From NCBI GenBank assembly GCA_037693485.1, contig CM075348.1:106748109-106812108 (forward strand): a stretch of 64,000 nt of DNA, given 5' to 3'. Below the pieces are notes generated by a model that searched no databases, was not told where the DNA came from, and was given only the letters and a program-made list of their open reading frames with translations. This stretch comes from Kitagawia praeruptora (Eukaryota; Streptophyta; Magnoliopsida; Apiales; Apiaceae). Position 1 is the first letter of the stretch, and each line of letters opens with the position of its first letter. Positions 47,362 through 59,031 of the stretch are shown one piece after another. The position numbers were made by a program, and so were the translations under genes.

Positions 47362-49556
47362 TTAAACCTTCTTCGGAACCCAAACCTGATTGGGTCCAGA
47401 ATACTTAAAGAATTGGCCTTTGTCAGGCAAAACAACATTTTTAACATTGACACCATTTTCACCACTAACCAACAAACATTTAACCCTATAAACAGATTTG
47501 ACAATCTTTTGTTTTATCTTGGGTATCCATGTTTCTTTAGCAGCAATGATATTTGTTTCACTGACTGGACATTTGACCTTGTAAGCAGGCTTACCAAAAG
47601 TCTGTTTAGGCTTTGATACAAATGTCTCTCTCCTATCTTGAGGAGGACTAGCAGTCTTTGATCTAACATTTTTATTCTTATTCATGTGTTGTCGAGGAGC
47701 AGTCTTACCAGCACATGCTTGATTACCATTGAAGTAAGCAGACATTACATTAAAAGCACAAGACATACAATTGACAACACCACATGCTTTATGATAAATA
47801 TCAATGGTAGGCATGGTATGCATGTTAGACATGTTATTGTTCTTTTTCAACTTATCACCACTTAACCCAGTTTTAGATGAACTGGTTGGATAAACAATCT
47901 TAACTGGTTTCTTAACAGATTTAACATTATCAAGGACAATGCCATTTGCACTGTCCTCATTACGCATCTCTTCTTGAATAATGATAGAAGTGAAGTTTGG
48001 AGGTTCTGCAATCGACTTCTTAAAGAGCGGATCTTCAACATTCTTAAGCACATATGGTATACCCCTCTCTTTAGCACTAACAAGGTTAGGGGTATTTATG
48101 CCTAACAATCCAACAGCTTCGTTATAACCAAACCCTATTCCTACAGTTCGTTCTATAGCTTGTTTATTGAAATGCTCTTTAGAAAGTTTAACAGAATTAA
48201 AGCAAGCACTAACCTTGGTTTCAAGTTCAGCAATTTTAGAAAGTTGTTTAGTCACTACTTCTAGAATGGATTTCTCTCTTCTATTAAGTCGTGCTATTTC
48301 CTCTTTTTGTTGATCTTGATTAACATGCACTTTTTTTAGTTCTAACACTTCATTTTCAAGTTCAGTGTTTAATAGATTTAATCTAGCAATGTGTTTTTGT
48401 GCATTAGCCAAGGAGCCACCTAACTGACGAACCAACTCAGAGTCAGTAAGTTTTACCTGTGGTTTAGGATCAGTGAGCATGTCACCATTTGCCATTAGTG
48501 CAAGATTTCCAAATTCTTCATCTTCACTATCTGTGTCATCCCAGCTTTTACCAGCAGCCACATAGGCTTTTCCAGGTTTCTTCTTTTCAGGAACATAATC
48601 TCTCTTCTGGGCTTGTTTGGGTTTCTGACACTCAGTGGCAAAGTGTCCAAGTTCATTGCAATTATAACAACGAATTTTGCTTCTATCAACAGTTCCAGTT
48701 TTGTAGCCACCTCTGCTACTGGAGGATGAGGAACCTCCTCTCTGGAATCTGTTATTAGACTTGAACTTGAACTTAGGATTTCTCATGAATCTAAAGTTGC
48801 CAAACTGTCTAACCATGAGTGCCATGGATTCATCCTCCAACTGATCCAATTCTTCTAATGAGTAAAACTCACTTCCATCCTGAGTAGCTGGTGTCTGACC
48901 ATGTTCCACTTCAGTCTGCTCCTTGTCTGAGCTGTAAGGTCGAACAACCTTAGCTTTCACTTCCTTAGGAGCCTCAACCACTAATGCTGTAGATGAACTT
49001 GCAACTCTACCTTTACCATGAATCTCTTTCTGTTGGACTTGTTCCAACTCATAGGTTTTTAAAATACCGAAGAGTTTTTCAAGACTAACTTTATTCAAGT
49101 CACGAGATTCTCTTATTGCTGTTATCCTGTGTTCCAGGTGAGTCGGCATAGTCAGTAAGAACTTCAGATTAATCTCCTTCTGTGTATAGTTCTTGCCATG
49201 GATTTGCAAGTTGTTGATTATTTTATTATACCTTTCAAACACTTCTTGAATGCCTTCATTAGGGCCAGCTCTGAAGTGTTCATACTCAGAGGTTAAGATT
49301 TGAAGTCTGTTCTCCCTGACTTCATCGGTTCCTTCATTAATGGTTTCAATAGTTTCCCACATGTGTTTGGCAGTTTTACAATTCATCACATGGCTATACA
49401 TCACAGCATCACATGGCTATACATCACAGCATCCAGCATCAAAACAACCAAATATTTAACGTTTGTACATTCCAGAAACAACTCCATCTTATTCTTCCAC
49501 ATATCATAATTATCTTTGTCAAAGATAGGTATCTTAACAATGGCTTTAGAAGTCAT
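47362..49556 (-). pseudogene. E3 gag with a 23-bp tandem duplication
   Basis: The natural ATG is at 49554-49556 (MTSKAIVKIPIFDKDNYDMW). Near 49386-49432 the 23-bp unit GATGCTGTGATGTATAGCCATGT stands twice in tandem and throws the frame into a stop. Downstream 680 codons are open to 47362, with UBN2-like gag, one CCHC knuckle (CYNCNELGHFATEC near 48665) and a coiled-coil-like middle. The end NQVWVPKKV is the E3 form of the shared gag terminus. The two extra knuckles of E1 and E2B are not evident. Confidence 0.9.
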
Positions 49557-49639
49557 GATGAATTTTTAAGAGAGTTAAAAATTCGAGCTTGATTTTTAAT
49601 TGAATAAGAATAGGATCTTGATTTGTATATCAATCAAAC

Positions 49640-49652
49640 GGCTCGGTTACCA
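49640..49652 (-). other. E3 primer binding site, variant
   Basis: TGGTAACCGAGCC, two bases inside the 5' LTR. It differs from the initiator-Met form TGGTATCAGAGCC at three positions, so the primer tRNA is uncertain. Confidence 0.7.
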
Positions 49653-49654
49653 AT

Positions 49655-51106
49655 TGTTAGGTCCGTTAAGATTGTAGAAGGGGGGGTTGAATACAATCTA
49701 TATCTTTTTATCGAAATTTGTCCGTTAAATAAAATTTAATTTAGACAAATTTGAGCGGAATTAATTGAAACAAAATTCAAGTTAAATATAACGATATATT
49801 AAACTTGATGGTTGTTACAAAATCAGTACAGAGTATTATCACGTTAATAAAAACTAATTAGAAAATTCGACATGAACTTTTCTAATTTAGTTAATAAAAA
49901 TCGAGATACGAACTAGGAAACTTAATTCGCTAGTAATACAAGAGTCACAAATAATTAAGTTCTAATGGATCAAATATTACAAATGAGTTGAACTTGATTT
50001 TCTGTGAATTAAATGATATAGTCAGTGGCTTTTAAAGATGAGAGATGTAATGTTTTTGTTCTTCCTATCTTTAAGTTTCTTGTCTCGTGTGTGTTTTTGT
50101 ATCCACTGGCTTCTGTCTCTTTTGTAGTCATCATGTGCAAAATATCTCTTGACTATTTTTAACACTAAAACAGACTATCCACAGACTGTCTAAAGGCTTG
50201 CAGACTATCCAGGGAACACATAGACTACCGGTGTGACTATCTGATCTGTTGCAGACTACCGGTGTGACTATCCTTTCTCTTGCAGACTATCGGTGTGACT
50301 ATCTGGCTTGGCAGACTACCCAATTCTTTCTCCAGACTATCAGAATGACTATCCTGATAGTCTTTAATACATGATTTTTCTGGCAGACTACCATGCAGAC
50401 TTCCTGGTAGACAATTCCTCAGCAGACTATCAAACTGGACAGAGTATGCTGAGCAGACTATCTCCTAGACTATCTCAGATAGTCTTTTAATAATAAAACC
50501 ATAGTCTAAAAATACTTCTGATAGTCTTTTAGCAATCTATATTAATTCTAAATTAATTAATTCAATAATTAACTTAATAAATAAATTAATCTTTGAAGAA
50601 TTAATTTATTAATTAAGTTAACTAAATACTTTAAATTAATTAATAGAGAATTAACATAATTCATTTGATAGTCTAACCTTCACTTTTAAACCACTGAAAT
50701 AAATAAAGAACCTCCACTGAATATTTGTTGACGCTCGATGCACGGTCTGGTTCATGAACGACTAACTTCAACTTCTGTTCTTCATTTTGACTTTAAGCTG
50801 TGGTCAATTTCTTCTCTCAACTTTCTTTAAATATTCTGTACTGATACTGTCTCTTGTCACTTGTAGAAATCTCTGTCCTTCTGAATTAAATCCATGACTT
50901 TGAATACCACACTGAGGCTTGATCAGTAGACTGAACTTCTTCCAGTGTAAAATATCAAAACTATAGATTGACTTGTAGATTTGTTCCTTCTGATAGATAG
51001 CATCTTCTGAGATTCCTGTGACAGTTAATATTATTTACTTATTACAATCTACTTTAAGTTGAGTTGGATCCTCGAACTACAAATAGGCTGAGTCATATGC
51101 CTTTCA
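49655..51106 (-). repeat. E3 5' LTR
   Basis: 1452 bp; four transitions distinguish it from the copy at 37101. The U5 hairpin with a 15-nt loop lies at 49669-49699. Confidence 0.96.
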
Positions 51107-51433
51107 TTTACTTTGTGTAGTAATCTAATTCTGTGATGTGTTAAGTCTATGCCAGCAAGTTTTAATATTTGCATACTGATAATTTATACATCATTCAATA
51201 ATCAAAAGACAAGTAGATAACAAGAAATGGTATTTTCATTAATTGAAAGCAGTACATACATGGAAATGAAATACAATATCTTTTTGTCTAACTTCTACTG
51301 ATAATCCTATACTTGTCTAAATGAAATGAATTCTGAGGTACAGGACAAGGAGCATCTCAAGAAATCCATTAGGGGATTTACACAACCTCGTTTACTCTTG
51401 GATTCCTTGTCTGGGCAACTTGAATGAGAGCAG

Positions 51434-51703
51434 CTAACTTAAATGAATAACATCTCCATCAAGATCAACCTCAGACACTCGGCCAAATTTTTCATCCTTA
51501 AGTTTTGAGGAGGTTAAGGGAAGATTGTATCCAACAAATGGATGTTCTAGGAGAAACCTCTGGATATTATCTGAAACTAATTCATCCATGATTAGTTCGA
51601 TGAGAAGAGTCGTCTTTTCAAAGAGATGATCAAGAACAGGATGTTCATCGACTGTGAAAAATCTAAAGAATGGGTTTGAATGGAATTTTGGTTTGATAAT
51701 CAT
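51434..51703 (-). CDS. Antisense 89-aa protein in the E2B spacer
   Basis: Counterpart of 28425-28694: same length and boundaries, about 83 percent identical residues, no gaps and no stop. It begins MIIKPKFHSNPFFRFFTVDE and ends VDLDGDVIHLS. It is encoded opposite to its host element and preceded by TATAAAAG at the same 64-nt distance. Several differences are conservative or swap charged residues (for instance KE to EK). That the frame survived in both copies while gag, pol and env-like genes collected lesions hints at function, though the small size makes chance possible. Confidence 0.65.
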   Translation of the reverse strand: MIIKPKFHSNPFFRFFTVDEHPVLDHLFEKTTLLIELIMDELVSDNIQRFLLEHPFVGYNLPLTSSKLKDEKFGRVSEVDLDGDVIHLS

Positions 51704-51759
51704 TGTTAAGAAGAAAAGAAATTGAAAGGTTTATGGAGAATGGCATAAGGCGTCTGTTT

Positions 51760-51767
51760 CTTTTATA
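51760..51767 (-). promoter_or_regulatory. TATA box of the antisense gene (E2B copy)
   Basis: TATAAAAG on the minus strand, 64 nt before the ATG at 51703. The surrounding CACGTCTTTC and GAAACAGACG match the E2A copy. Confidence 0.55.
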
Positions 51768-52380
51768 GAAAGACGTGAGAAGCTGAACAGTCATTTGGAA
51801 GTTTTAATGAAGTCAGATGCTAATTATTGCGTGTGACTGTATTTCTTGTTTTCAAGAAATGTCGAATATATCTAACCAATTGATTTTGTTCAGATTAATT
51901 GTTTATTTCTTTTTTAGATAAAAGGAAAATGCCACGTGGGAACTCCATATTAAGTCTCTGGAATCAGGATGATATTGATCAGGATTTCACGTGTGACCAT
52001 CAGGATTTGAAAATTATTATTATTTTTAAATCACATTGTTTTTTTTTTGTGATTATTTTGATGAAAGGTCACAACAGGAAAATGAAGTTGATCAGTATTG
52101 ATTTTTTTCTTGATAATACCCTGATTTATTTCATGAAAATCAATTTTGGATTTTATTTTCCAAAAATCGTGGATAACCGCACTTTTCAGGGACTGACACC
52201 TGTCAATCTACGTGTCAACGTGGGATAGTGGTCTGAAAGATTTGTGAAATATATTTGTTTTGAAACTCTAATCGTGTAATTGTTTTCTCTAATTTTACAT
52301 TCTCTAAAGCAAAAACACTCTTGAGTTTTCAAAATCACTAATCCATTTCAAGAATTTTTCAAGTTCTTTTCAGATCAAAA

Positions 52381-52667
52381 ATGGCAGCTCAGAGAAGATT
52401 ACCTAAGTCAGTAGCCTTCAAGTTTGGTGACTTTGATTTTATGACGAACAATCATGTAGCAGCTATCACCAACAAGGAAGGAGTGTCATCTGATTTTCAT
52501 CCAATCATGAACTTTCTGGCATATGGACCATTAAGTTATGCATTGACAGCATCTCCACAGATTAATCAAGCAGCTGTCACACAAGCTTGGGAGAATGCTG
52601 AGGTAATTGATTCTACTCAGAGTCAATCAGGTAAGATTGTTCTACATTTAGGATAAGACTCATTTGA
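52381..52667 (+). pseudogene. E2B env-like ORF, first 95 codons, cut by E4
   Basis: Begins MAAQRRLPKSVAFKFGDFDF, nearly identical to the E2A gene. CAA has become TAA at about 52654. The reading then breaks at 52667, where E4 begins. The remainder must lie beyond the chain of insertions, outside the window. Confidence 0.85.
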
Positions 52668-55600
52668 TGTGACGCCCCCAGATCCGGGGTCGGAGATCTA
52701 GGCGCTCACGGTCCATTTTCCATTAATAACATACTTGTTCTTGCACATAATATAAATAAAACAGCCATCGACCCCACAATAAAACTCACACCGCACACAC
52801 ACACACATAGGTTAGAGTCTCAGAAACGTCATACACTTGATTAAGCAAAAGTAAAAGTTTCAGAGTTATTACAGACCGAATTAAATAGCATTTATGCTAC
52901 CAGCAACACTTCGATATGAAGCGAAGTTGGCGGCTTGAAAGTTTGTTACGGTACACTGCCTTGCACAGGTCATACTTATAAATAAAACGTACTAACAAAA
53001 GTTGCCAACCAATCCGGCTAATGGGGCCTACCGGTGGAATCTCAACTGCAGCCTGGGGTCTAGTCACCTACTTTCGAACAGTTTGACAGGGTCTTGCCAT
53101 TTCTCTTAGCTGTTGTGTTTGTAAAATTTGAAAACAAGCAAGAGTGAGCAACTATAGCTCAGCAAGGATATATGTATAAGATAAGCAATATAACATTTCA
53201 TATGTTTAGCAGTCATTAAACTCGTTTGTATCAATCAGTTATAAAATCACTTATCATTGTTGATATATTTCGAAGGTGCACCAGTACGTGCCCTTGTTTT
53301 CAAAATAACCTTGCAGTTCTAGATACTGCATAGAGTCAACATCTTTCTCATCAAAATAGAACACTATCGGCAACTTGGCACATAGGCCTGAGAAGCAGTG
53401 TCAAAGCATTTTTCCAAAATGGAGGAATGGGACTTAAAGAAAACATAAAACCTGACAGGGATTGACGATGATCAGTCACCACATCCGAGTCCAATAATCC
53501 GCGGGTCTTCTCTACCGGTAGAAGGATAGAAACTACATCTGTAACTATCCCCGGGTGAAAACTACATCCGTAATCACCCTCGATGAAAACTACATCCGTA
53601 ATCATCCTTCGGCAACACCTGGGCCGGAATAATAATTGATGGACCGCCTGGCTCACGGCCGCTTACACATCCCGGGAATCGTTCGCCAACGGTTCCCACA
53701 CCTGCCAGAGTCCCTTTTTCTTTTTCTTTTAAAAACTTGATTTTGATTGAAAACAGAGTAATTGAGGTCCGACATCAGTCGACCGATGATTCTTGAAATC
53801 ATACAAGAAGCAGAACCTGACCGGGGGTTTTCAAAAGTATTTTGAGTTCGAATGAGTTTGAGTTTGAAGGTATTAAAAAGTGTCTTGGATTAACTTTGTC
53901 TTTAAATAATGAACAATAATTAATAATTAATATTTTAAGATTTAATATTAATAATTAATAAAATAATTATTCGATAAAATAAACTTTTAATCCAAGATAG
54001 GGTTTCGAGTATTTACGAAGATATGGATATAATACTTGAGTATATGATACTCCCCGAATGACCCTTCGAGTTTTCGCAATCTAGATACGATATAATAATA
54101 TACCGCTCCCCGGTCAATAGATATATACAGATCGCTACGACCTCTATTGCTAGAGTCGTTGTCCGAAGAAAACATTTCAATCTAAGTTCAAGGGGTACAA
54201 GCATATATGTACTTATACAATCTCAATTGCATCAATACTTCGATAAACATAGCATTTGATATAATTGAAAACTACAAACACAACAGTGAAAGTCCTTGTA
54301 TATGTATAAGTTTTGAAAAGTAAACTTGCCTTGGTTTGGTTGGGGTGGTCGAGCGTGCGGAGTGGAACGATCTATACATAAGCAATAACCGCTCGTTAGT
54401 ACCTTAACAATATCTCTTTAATTATGGGGTTTTAGGGGGTACGAAATTAACTTAATGACTTCGTCTTATGACACTCTAGCCCCACTATAGGTTCATGTCA
54501 TCACTCAATTACGCTCGTCACTTATTCGACTTAATTTAGTTACCACATTCGAATCATAACCATTACCCCTAGAATTATGCTCCACTAACGACTTTTTCCC
54601 TTGCGCGAAATTTACTCTAGCATTTTTATAAAATTCAAAAATTCATATTTTAATCCAATTCTTTTTGGGTAGCCTTCACCACTGTATTTCCTAGTTTCTT
54701 AAATTTTTCCATGATCTCACATAAATTTTTAGGGGTTTAAACAAGGTTCACAAGGGGGTCACTTAGTGCAGTCCGGAATCCAGGAACACAATTCACTTCT
54801 CCGGCCATAACTTAAAATCTATACATCACCTAGTCATGAACTTTACATTTCCAGAAACTACATTCAATTATCTTTCCAACAATATATGGTAGGACCTCAG
54901 GGGACAACATTTGGGGGTTCAAAACCGTCTTACAAGACAGGTCAATGCTCCTGGAAAAACTCAGCAAGCACATACTACTTAGATCAACCATTTTTCACAA
55001 TTCCACAACACAACCAACACTTAATACACTTAGTTCATGGTTCATAACACTCATGGAGATATATATGTTATCCATAATCATAAAAGTGACAATCTCAACA
55101 TCAAAACTCAAGATCCATGTCATCCAATACTTATACAACCAAGATTAGCTCACAAATACATGAATCTACTACCAAACATTATAAATACTACATAACCAAG
55201 AGGGTTTGTGATTTTTATACCTTCTTGAGCACCTAGGAGCCTTGGACAAGCTTTACACAACTTAATAACACCTTGAATGGTCTCCTACAACCCTTACAAT
55301 CCAAGATCTAAAAGAAAATCAAACATGGTTACTATTCACCCAATCTTTAACAATCTGTAACTTGAATTTGGGTGGATGAAATGGCTTGAAATTACTAACA
55401 TACCTTGTCTAGATGATGGATATGGCCTAGGATTTATGTTATGATTTATGAGTGATGGGAAAGGGGGAAGAAGAAATTTTCTTCTTCCTTTATGGTCTTG
55501 GCCGAGAGCTTTCTTCAAGGGGGGGGGAGAGTGTTTTGATTTTTTTGTGTTGGTTGAATGATTAAGTTAAGTGGTTGGGTGATACATATTAGTGTATGTA

Positions 55601-56145
55601 TAAGCATGGTACAAGCCTAGGTATGGCTCCTTGTACTTCTTGTCTCCTCTTTTTGAAAAGCAAAGTAACTAGCTACTATTCCTCTTCCATTTGGTTAACT
55701 AGTTTGCTTATTTCCTAACTACTTGGTTGCATGGGACTTGCATGCAATACTACTCCTTGTATCATCATTCTTCCACCAATGCTTGTCATTTAATCTTTAA
55801 TTCGTATCATATCTTAATTAATCTCTCGTAATAATATTTTGTCGCGTAGAGATTTCCCTTATAATTCCTTAAGTACTTAATTGTGTAAATTCCTCGAATG
55901 TCCATAATCCTTTAATAAATCTTTTAACACTCTAATCATTCTCAAATCCCAAGTTTGATAAATCTTACTAACAATAAGACTCTTGCCTTCACAATCTTCC
56001 TTTTATCTTACACAGTGAATGCAACAACACAGTTTCTCAGACACTCAATTCTATTAATCAACAGGGATGACCAGAAGGTTCCATATTGACATTGCCACAA
56101 GATATTAAATAGAAGAAAATATTACCAAAAATTAGGGTTCTTACA
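52668..56145 (-). repeat. E4 3' LTR, about 3.5 kb
   Basis: The plus-strand ends are TGTGACGCCCCC and GGTTCTTACA, so read on the minus strand it runs TGTAAGAACCC to GGGGGCGTCACA. No genes lie inside; the small frames at 53351-53656, 54013-54204, 54945-55148 and 55336-55518 are unsupported. A local repeat of CTACATCCGTAATCA lies near 53530-53610. Its start resembles the starts of E5a and E5b. Confidence 0.8.
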
Positions 56146-56163
56146 GCCTCCCCTCCTTAAAAG
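56146..56163 (-). other. E4 polypurine tract
   Basis: CCTTTTAAGGAGGGGAGGC on the minus strand, adjoining the LTR; the same motif type precedes the LTR of the decayed gypsy at 6207. Confidence 0.8.
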
Positions 56164-56166
56164 GAT

Positions 56167-57057
56167 TCCGTCCCGGAATCAGGTTGAAAACAGTTGGGGG
56201 TGCTTTTCACGCATTGCGCTTTCTAGTTCCCATGTTGATTCTTCGACATTCTGGTTCCTCCACAAGACTCTCACTAGTTTGACAACCTTGTTCCTCAGCA
56301 CCTGTTCTTTTCTATCCATGATTTCTACGGGTTGCTCCACATATGTTAAGTCTGGTTGCAGATCCACTTAATCATGTTCTATCACATGTCGGAAGTCGGT
56401 ATGGTAGGGTCGTAGCATGGACACATGGAACACATTATGTACTTGCTGTAAACTCGGAGGTAAAGCCAATTCATAGGCTAACTTTCCAACTCGTTTCAAG
56501 ATCTCAAAAGGTCCAATAAATCTCGGGCTTAGTTTCCCCTTCTTACCAAATCTCATCAATCCCTTCCACGGTGATACTTTCAACATCACAAACTCTCCTA
56601 CCTCATATTCTTTATCCTTGCGGGACTGGTCCGCATACTTCTTCTGTTTGTCTTGGGCCGCTACCAGCCGTCCTCTTATGAGTTCGATAGTTTCTCTTGT
56701 CTATTGGACCAGTTCAGGCCCTAATATCTTCCGCTCTCCTACCTCTTCCCAACACAAGGGAGACCGACATCTTCGTCCGTACAAAGCTTCATATGGGGGC
56801 ATGCCTATACTCACATGGTAACTGTTGTTGTAGGAAAATTTGATCAACGACAAGTGGTCGTCCCAACTTCCCTTGAAATCTATGGCACATACTCTCAACA
56901 TGTCCTCGAGGGTCTGGATGGTTCTCTCACTCTGTCCGTCCGTTTGGGGATGGTATGCAGTACTCATGTTTAACTTAGTCCCCACACAATCCTAAAAACT
57001 CCTCCAGAACCTGGAGTTGAATCTTGGGTCTCTATCTGACACAATGCTCACCGGAAC
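56167..57057 (-). pseudogene. E4 integrase C-terminal half and chromodomain
   Basis: Pieces on the minus strand: integrase core end (TAYHPQTDGQSERTIQTLED, 56985-56701), C-terminal linker and GPF/Y-type module (GKKGKLSPRFIGPFEILKRV, about 56560-56500), then a chromodomain (NKVVKLVRVLWRN and EESTWE) to 56179. Stops fall near 56993, 56701 and 56368. The chromodomain is the group II chromovirus kind, which can direct insertion to heterochromatin. The rest of pol is lost to E5a. Confidence 0.88.
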
Positions 57058-59031
57058 TGTAAGAACCCGAATTTTCGGTAGAATTAAAACTTTTTATATA
57101 TATTGATGAAAGAATGAACAGTGACTCCGACTACAAGGTATTAACAAAGAATGTGAATGAGTATAGATTTAAATGATCATATGTCATGAAGAATACTTTT
57201 GGTTGATAGCATAAATAAGAATAATCTATCTCCTAAGGATATAAGTTATATTATTCCAAGAAAGATTATTCTTGTGTCATCCAAATCAATATCTATTATA
57301 AGTCCAGCGGTTCCGTAAAAAGGTTAAGGAGCACTCGAGAGTAAACCAGGTTCATTTTCCTAATTATAGGAATTAAATAAAAATAAGTGATGAATAGTGA
57401 TTTTGGTGGAATTTAGAATATTATTATAATAATGCTATATCCGGTATTCGGAACGGATTTCTGAGTTCGTATTAGTGATCCAGGAGGAAAATAAGTGTAT
57501 GTAAAAGCTGTCGGATTCAGAAACAGAGCACTTTCATTTTCTCCGAGAATTCCCTGGACACTGCCAGACTTAAGGATTTATTTAAGGGATTTAAGGAATT
57601 TAAATTCGAGAAGTATTAAGAAAGATGGAGAATGTTATTATAAATATTAAGAAGGTTTTCGGTAAAACCCTAACTAGAAACGGTTGAGTTATTCCTCCGA
57701 ACGATCAATGAAATTGAGCAATAACCGGACAAAGAGACAAGCAGAGAACCAAGAGGTGTGATGAGCTAGTGGAAAGTGACATAATCACTTTATGCTAGAT
57801 AAGATCAAAGAAACCAAGCTAGTTGCATTATTAACTAGCACCATTAGAGATCAACTAGTACTTAGCATCTCTTTACCATTCCACCACTTAAATATCAACA
57901 CATACTCATCCAAAAACATCATCCCTTGCATCATCACTTTATTAAAGCAAGATAAGATGAGATATTATCCAAAACATATCACTTTATGCATTATTGTGCA
58001 AAGCAACCAAGCAAAAAACATCAAACTCTCTCCACCAAGCTCCATTCGAATTTTTCATTATTTCAAGAGGAGAAATCCAACTTCCAACCATCATTTGATC
58101 TCCAAATTTTTATGGTGAGTCCTATAATTCATAAAAATGATCTCCTCAAAATCTTAGCATCAAACTCATCTTTTTCCATTTTCAAAGAAATGATTTAAGA
58201 GGAGGGTGAATAGTGTTTTCAAGAACAAATCTTGGTTTTTCTTGATTTCTTGGATGATCTAAGCTTGGTTAAGGATAGACATGGACTATACAAGGCTTAG
58301 CAAGGGCTTTAACACTCTCCAAGGAAGGTATAAACCTCATGAACCCTAGATCTTACTTTGGGTATATGCTTGTTCTTGATGGATTTAAACTTAGTTATGT
58401 TAGTAGTAAGTTATAAGCATGATTACAAGCATGATTATGGTTTAGTTTTGATAAATGTTAAAAATAGCCTAGGTGAACGGAAAGGCATTGCTTGGCCTCA
58501 GTTCATGGTTATAAATCATGTATATGTTGTTTGGAGTAGATATCATGATTATTGGGAGTTTTGGAATTTGGTAAATATCCGATTTATAGCCGTCGTAATG
58601 CCGAAATTTCGTTAACCTTAAGAACATGAGTTTGACAGTAGGTATAATTCACTGATTAGCTTCGATTTCTTCCATGATAATCTAGATTATGTTATAAGCT
58701 TCGTTTTGATATAAAGATCGTATGAAATGGACTTACGGTTTAGGAATTATGATTAAATTCGTAAAAGAGGTTCGAAACCGTAATCGAAAGTTCGTAACTG
58801 AAATTGGAATCCCTTAACATGACTAAGTCAGTGACGAATCATGGTAATTAAATATTAGAGGTCATAAGGAAGGCGTGAGAGAAAACCACAAGTAAAATGG
58901 ATCGTTTTCCGATTTTATAAAAATGTTCGAATCAAGGATAAGTGCGAAGAAACCACTTTTCGGAGGTAACATTATTCATTAAAACCTCCTGCCCTGTTTT
59001 GGCAAAGTTCCGAAAAATTAATCTTCTGATC
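57058..59031 (+). repeat. E5a: chromovirus-type LTR fragment
   Basis: Starts TGTAAGAACCCGAATTTTCGG, like the LTR of E4 and of E5b. It aligns with the first 2 kb of E5b (shared stretches such as GCGGTTCCGTAAAAAGGTTA and GGTATTCGGAACGGATTTCT). It ends where E5b starts, so E5b probably inserted into it. No genes; the open frames at 57792-58118 and 58358-58615 have no support. Confidence 0.7.

Larger units (their letters stand above)
37101..51106 (-). mobile_element. E3: complete 14-kb Sirevirus-like element, TSD TTTAC
   Basis: Two 1452-bp LTRs flank, on the minus strand, a primer site, gag (49556-47362), pol (47344-44109), a repeat-rich spacer and the env-like gene (42437-38805). The target duplication TTTAC is at 37096-37100 and 51107-51111. 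By eye the LTRs differ at only four sites, all transitions. Yet gag carries a duplication frameshift, pol two nonsense codons and one frameshift, and the env-like gene one nonsense codon. Confidence 0.97.
51107..52380 (+). other. E2B spacer, right piece
   Basis: Continues the E2B spacer after the E3 insertion. From about 51290 it is the inverse of E2A 27754-28811, including the antisense gene. It is non-coding on the plus strand. It ends with TTCTTTTCAG just before the env-like ATG, a splice-acceptor-like site shared with E2A. Confidence 0.8.
28812..52667 (+). mobile_element. E2B: plus-strand Sirevirus-like element, interrupted three times
   Basis: The order is 5' LTR (28812-29547), primer site, gag (29597-34151 with the passenger inside), pol (34169-36863), spacer broken by E3 at 37101-51106 and resuming to 52380, then the start of the env-like gene, cut off at 52667 by E4. 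The 3' LTR is outside the window. It sits inside E2A and is its close relative. pol has a nonsense codon and a deletion that removes the RT catalytic box. Confidence 0.9.
52668..57057 (-). mobile_element. E4: Ty3/gypsy chromovirus (Tekay/Del-like), partial
   Basis: On the minus strand: end of integrase, linker, chromodomain, polypurine tract, 3' LTR (56145-52668). It interrupts the env-like gene of E2B; the target would be TTTGA (52663-52667), but the other side is not in the window. At 57057 it is itself broken by E5a. Confidence 0.88.

Noticed and set aside
53351..53656. 101-codon minus-strand ORF in the E4 LTR
   Set aside because: Caused by local CTACATCCGTAATCA repeats; no family resemblance.
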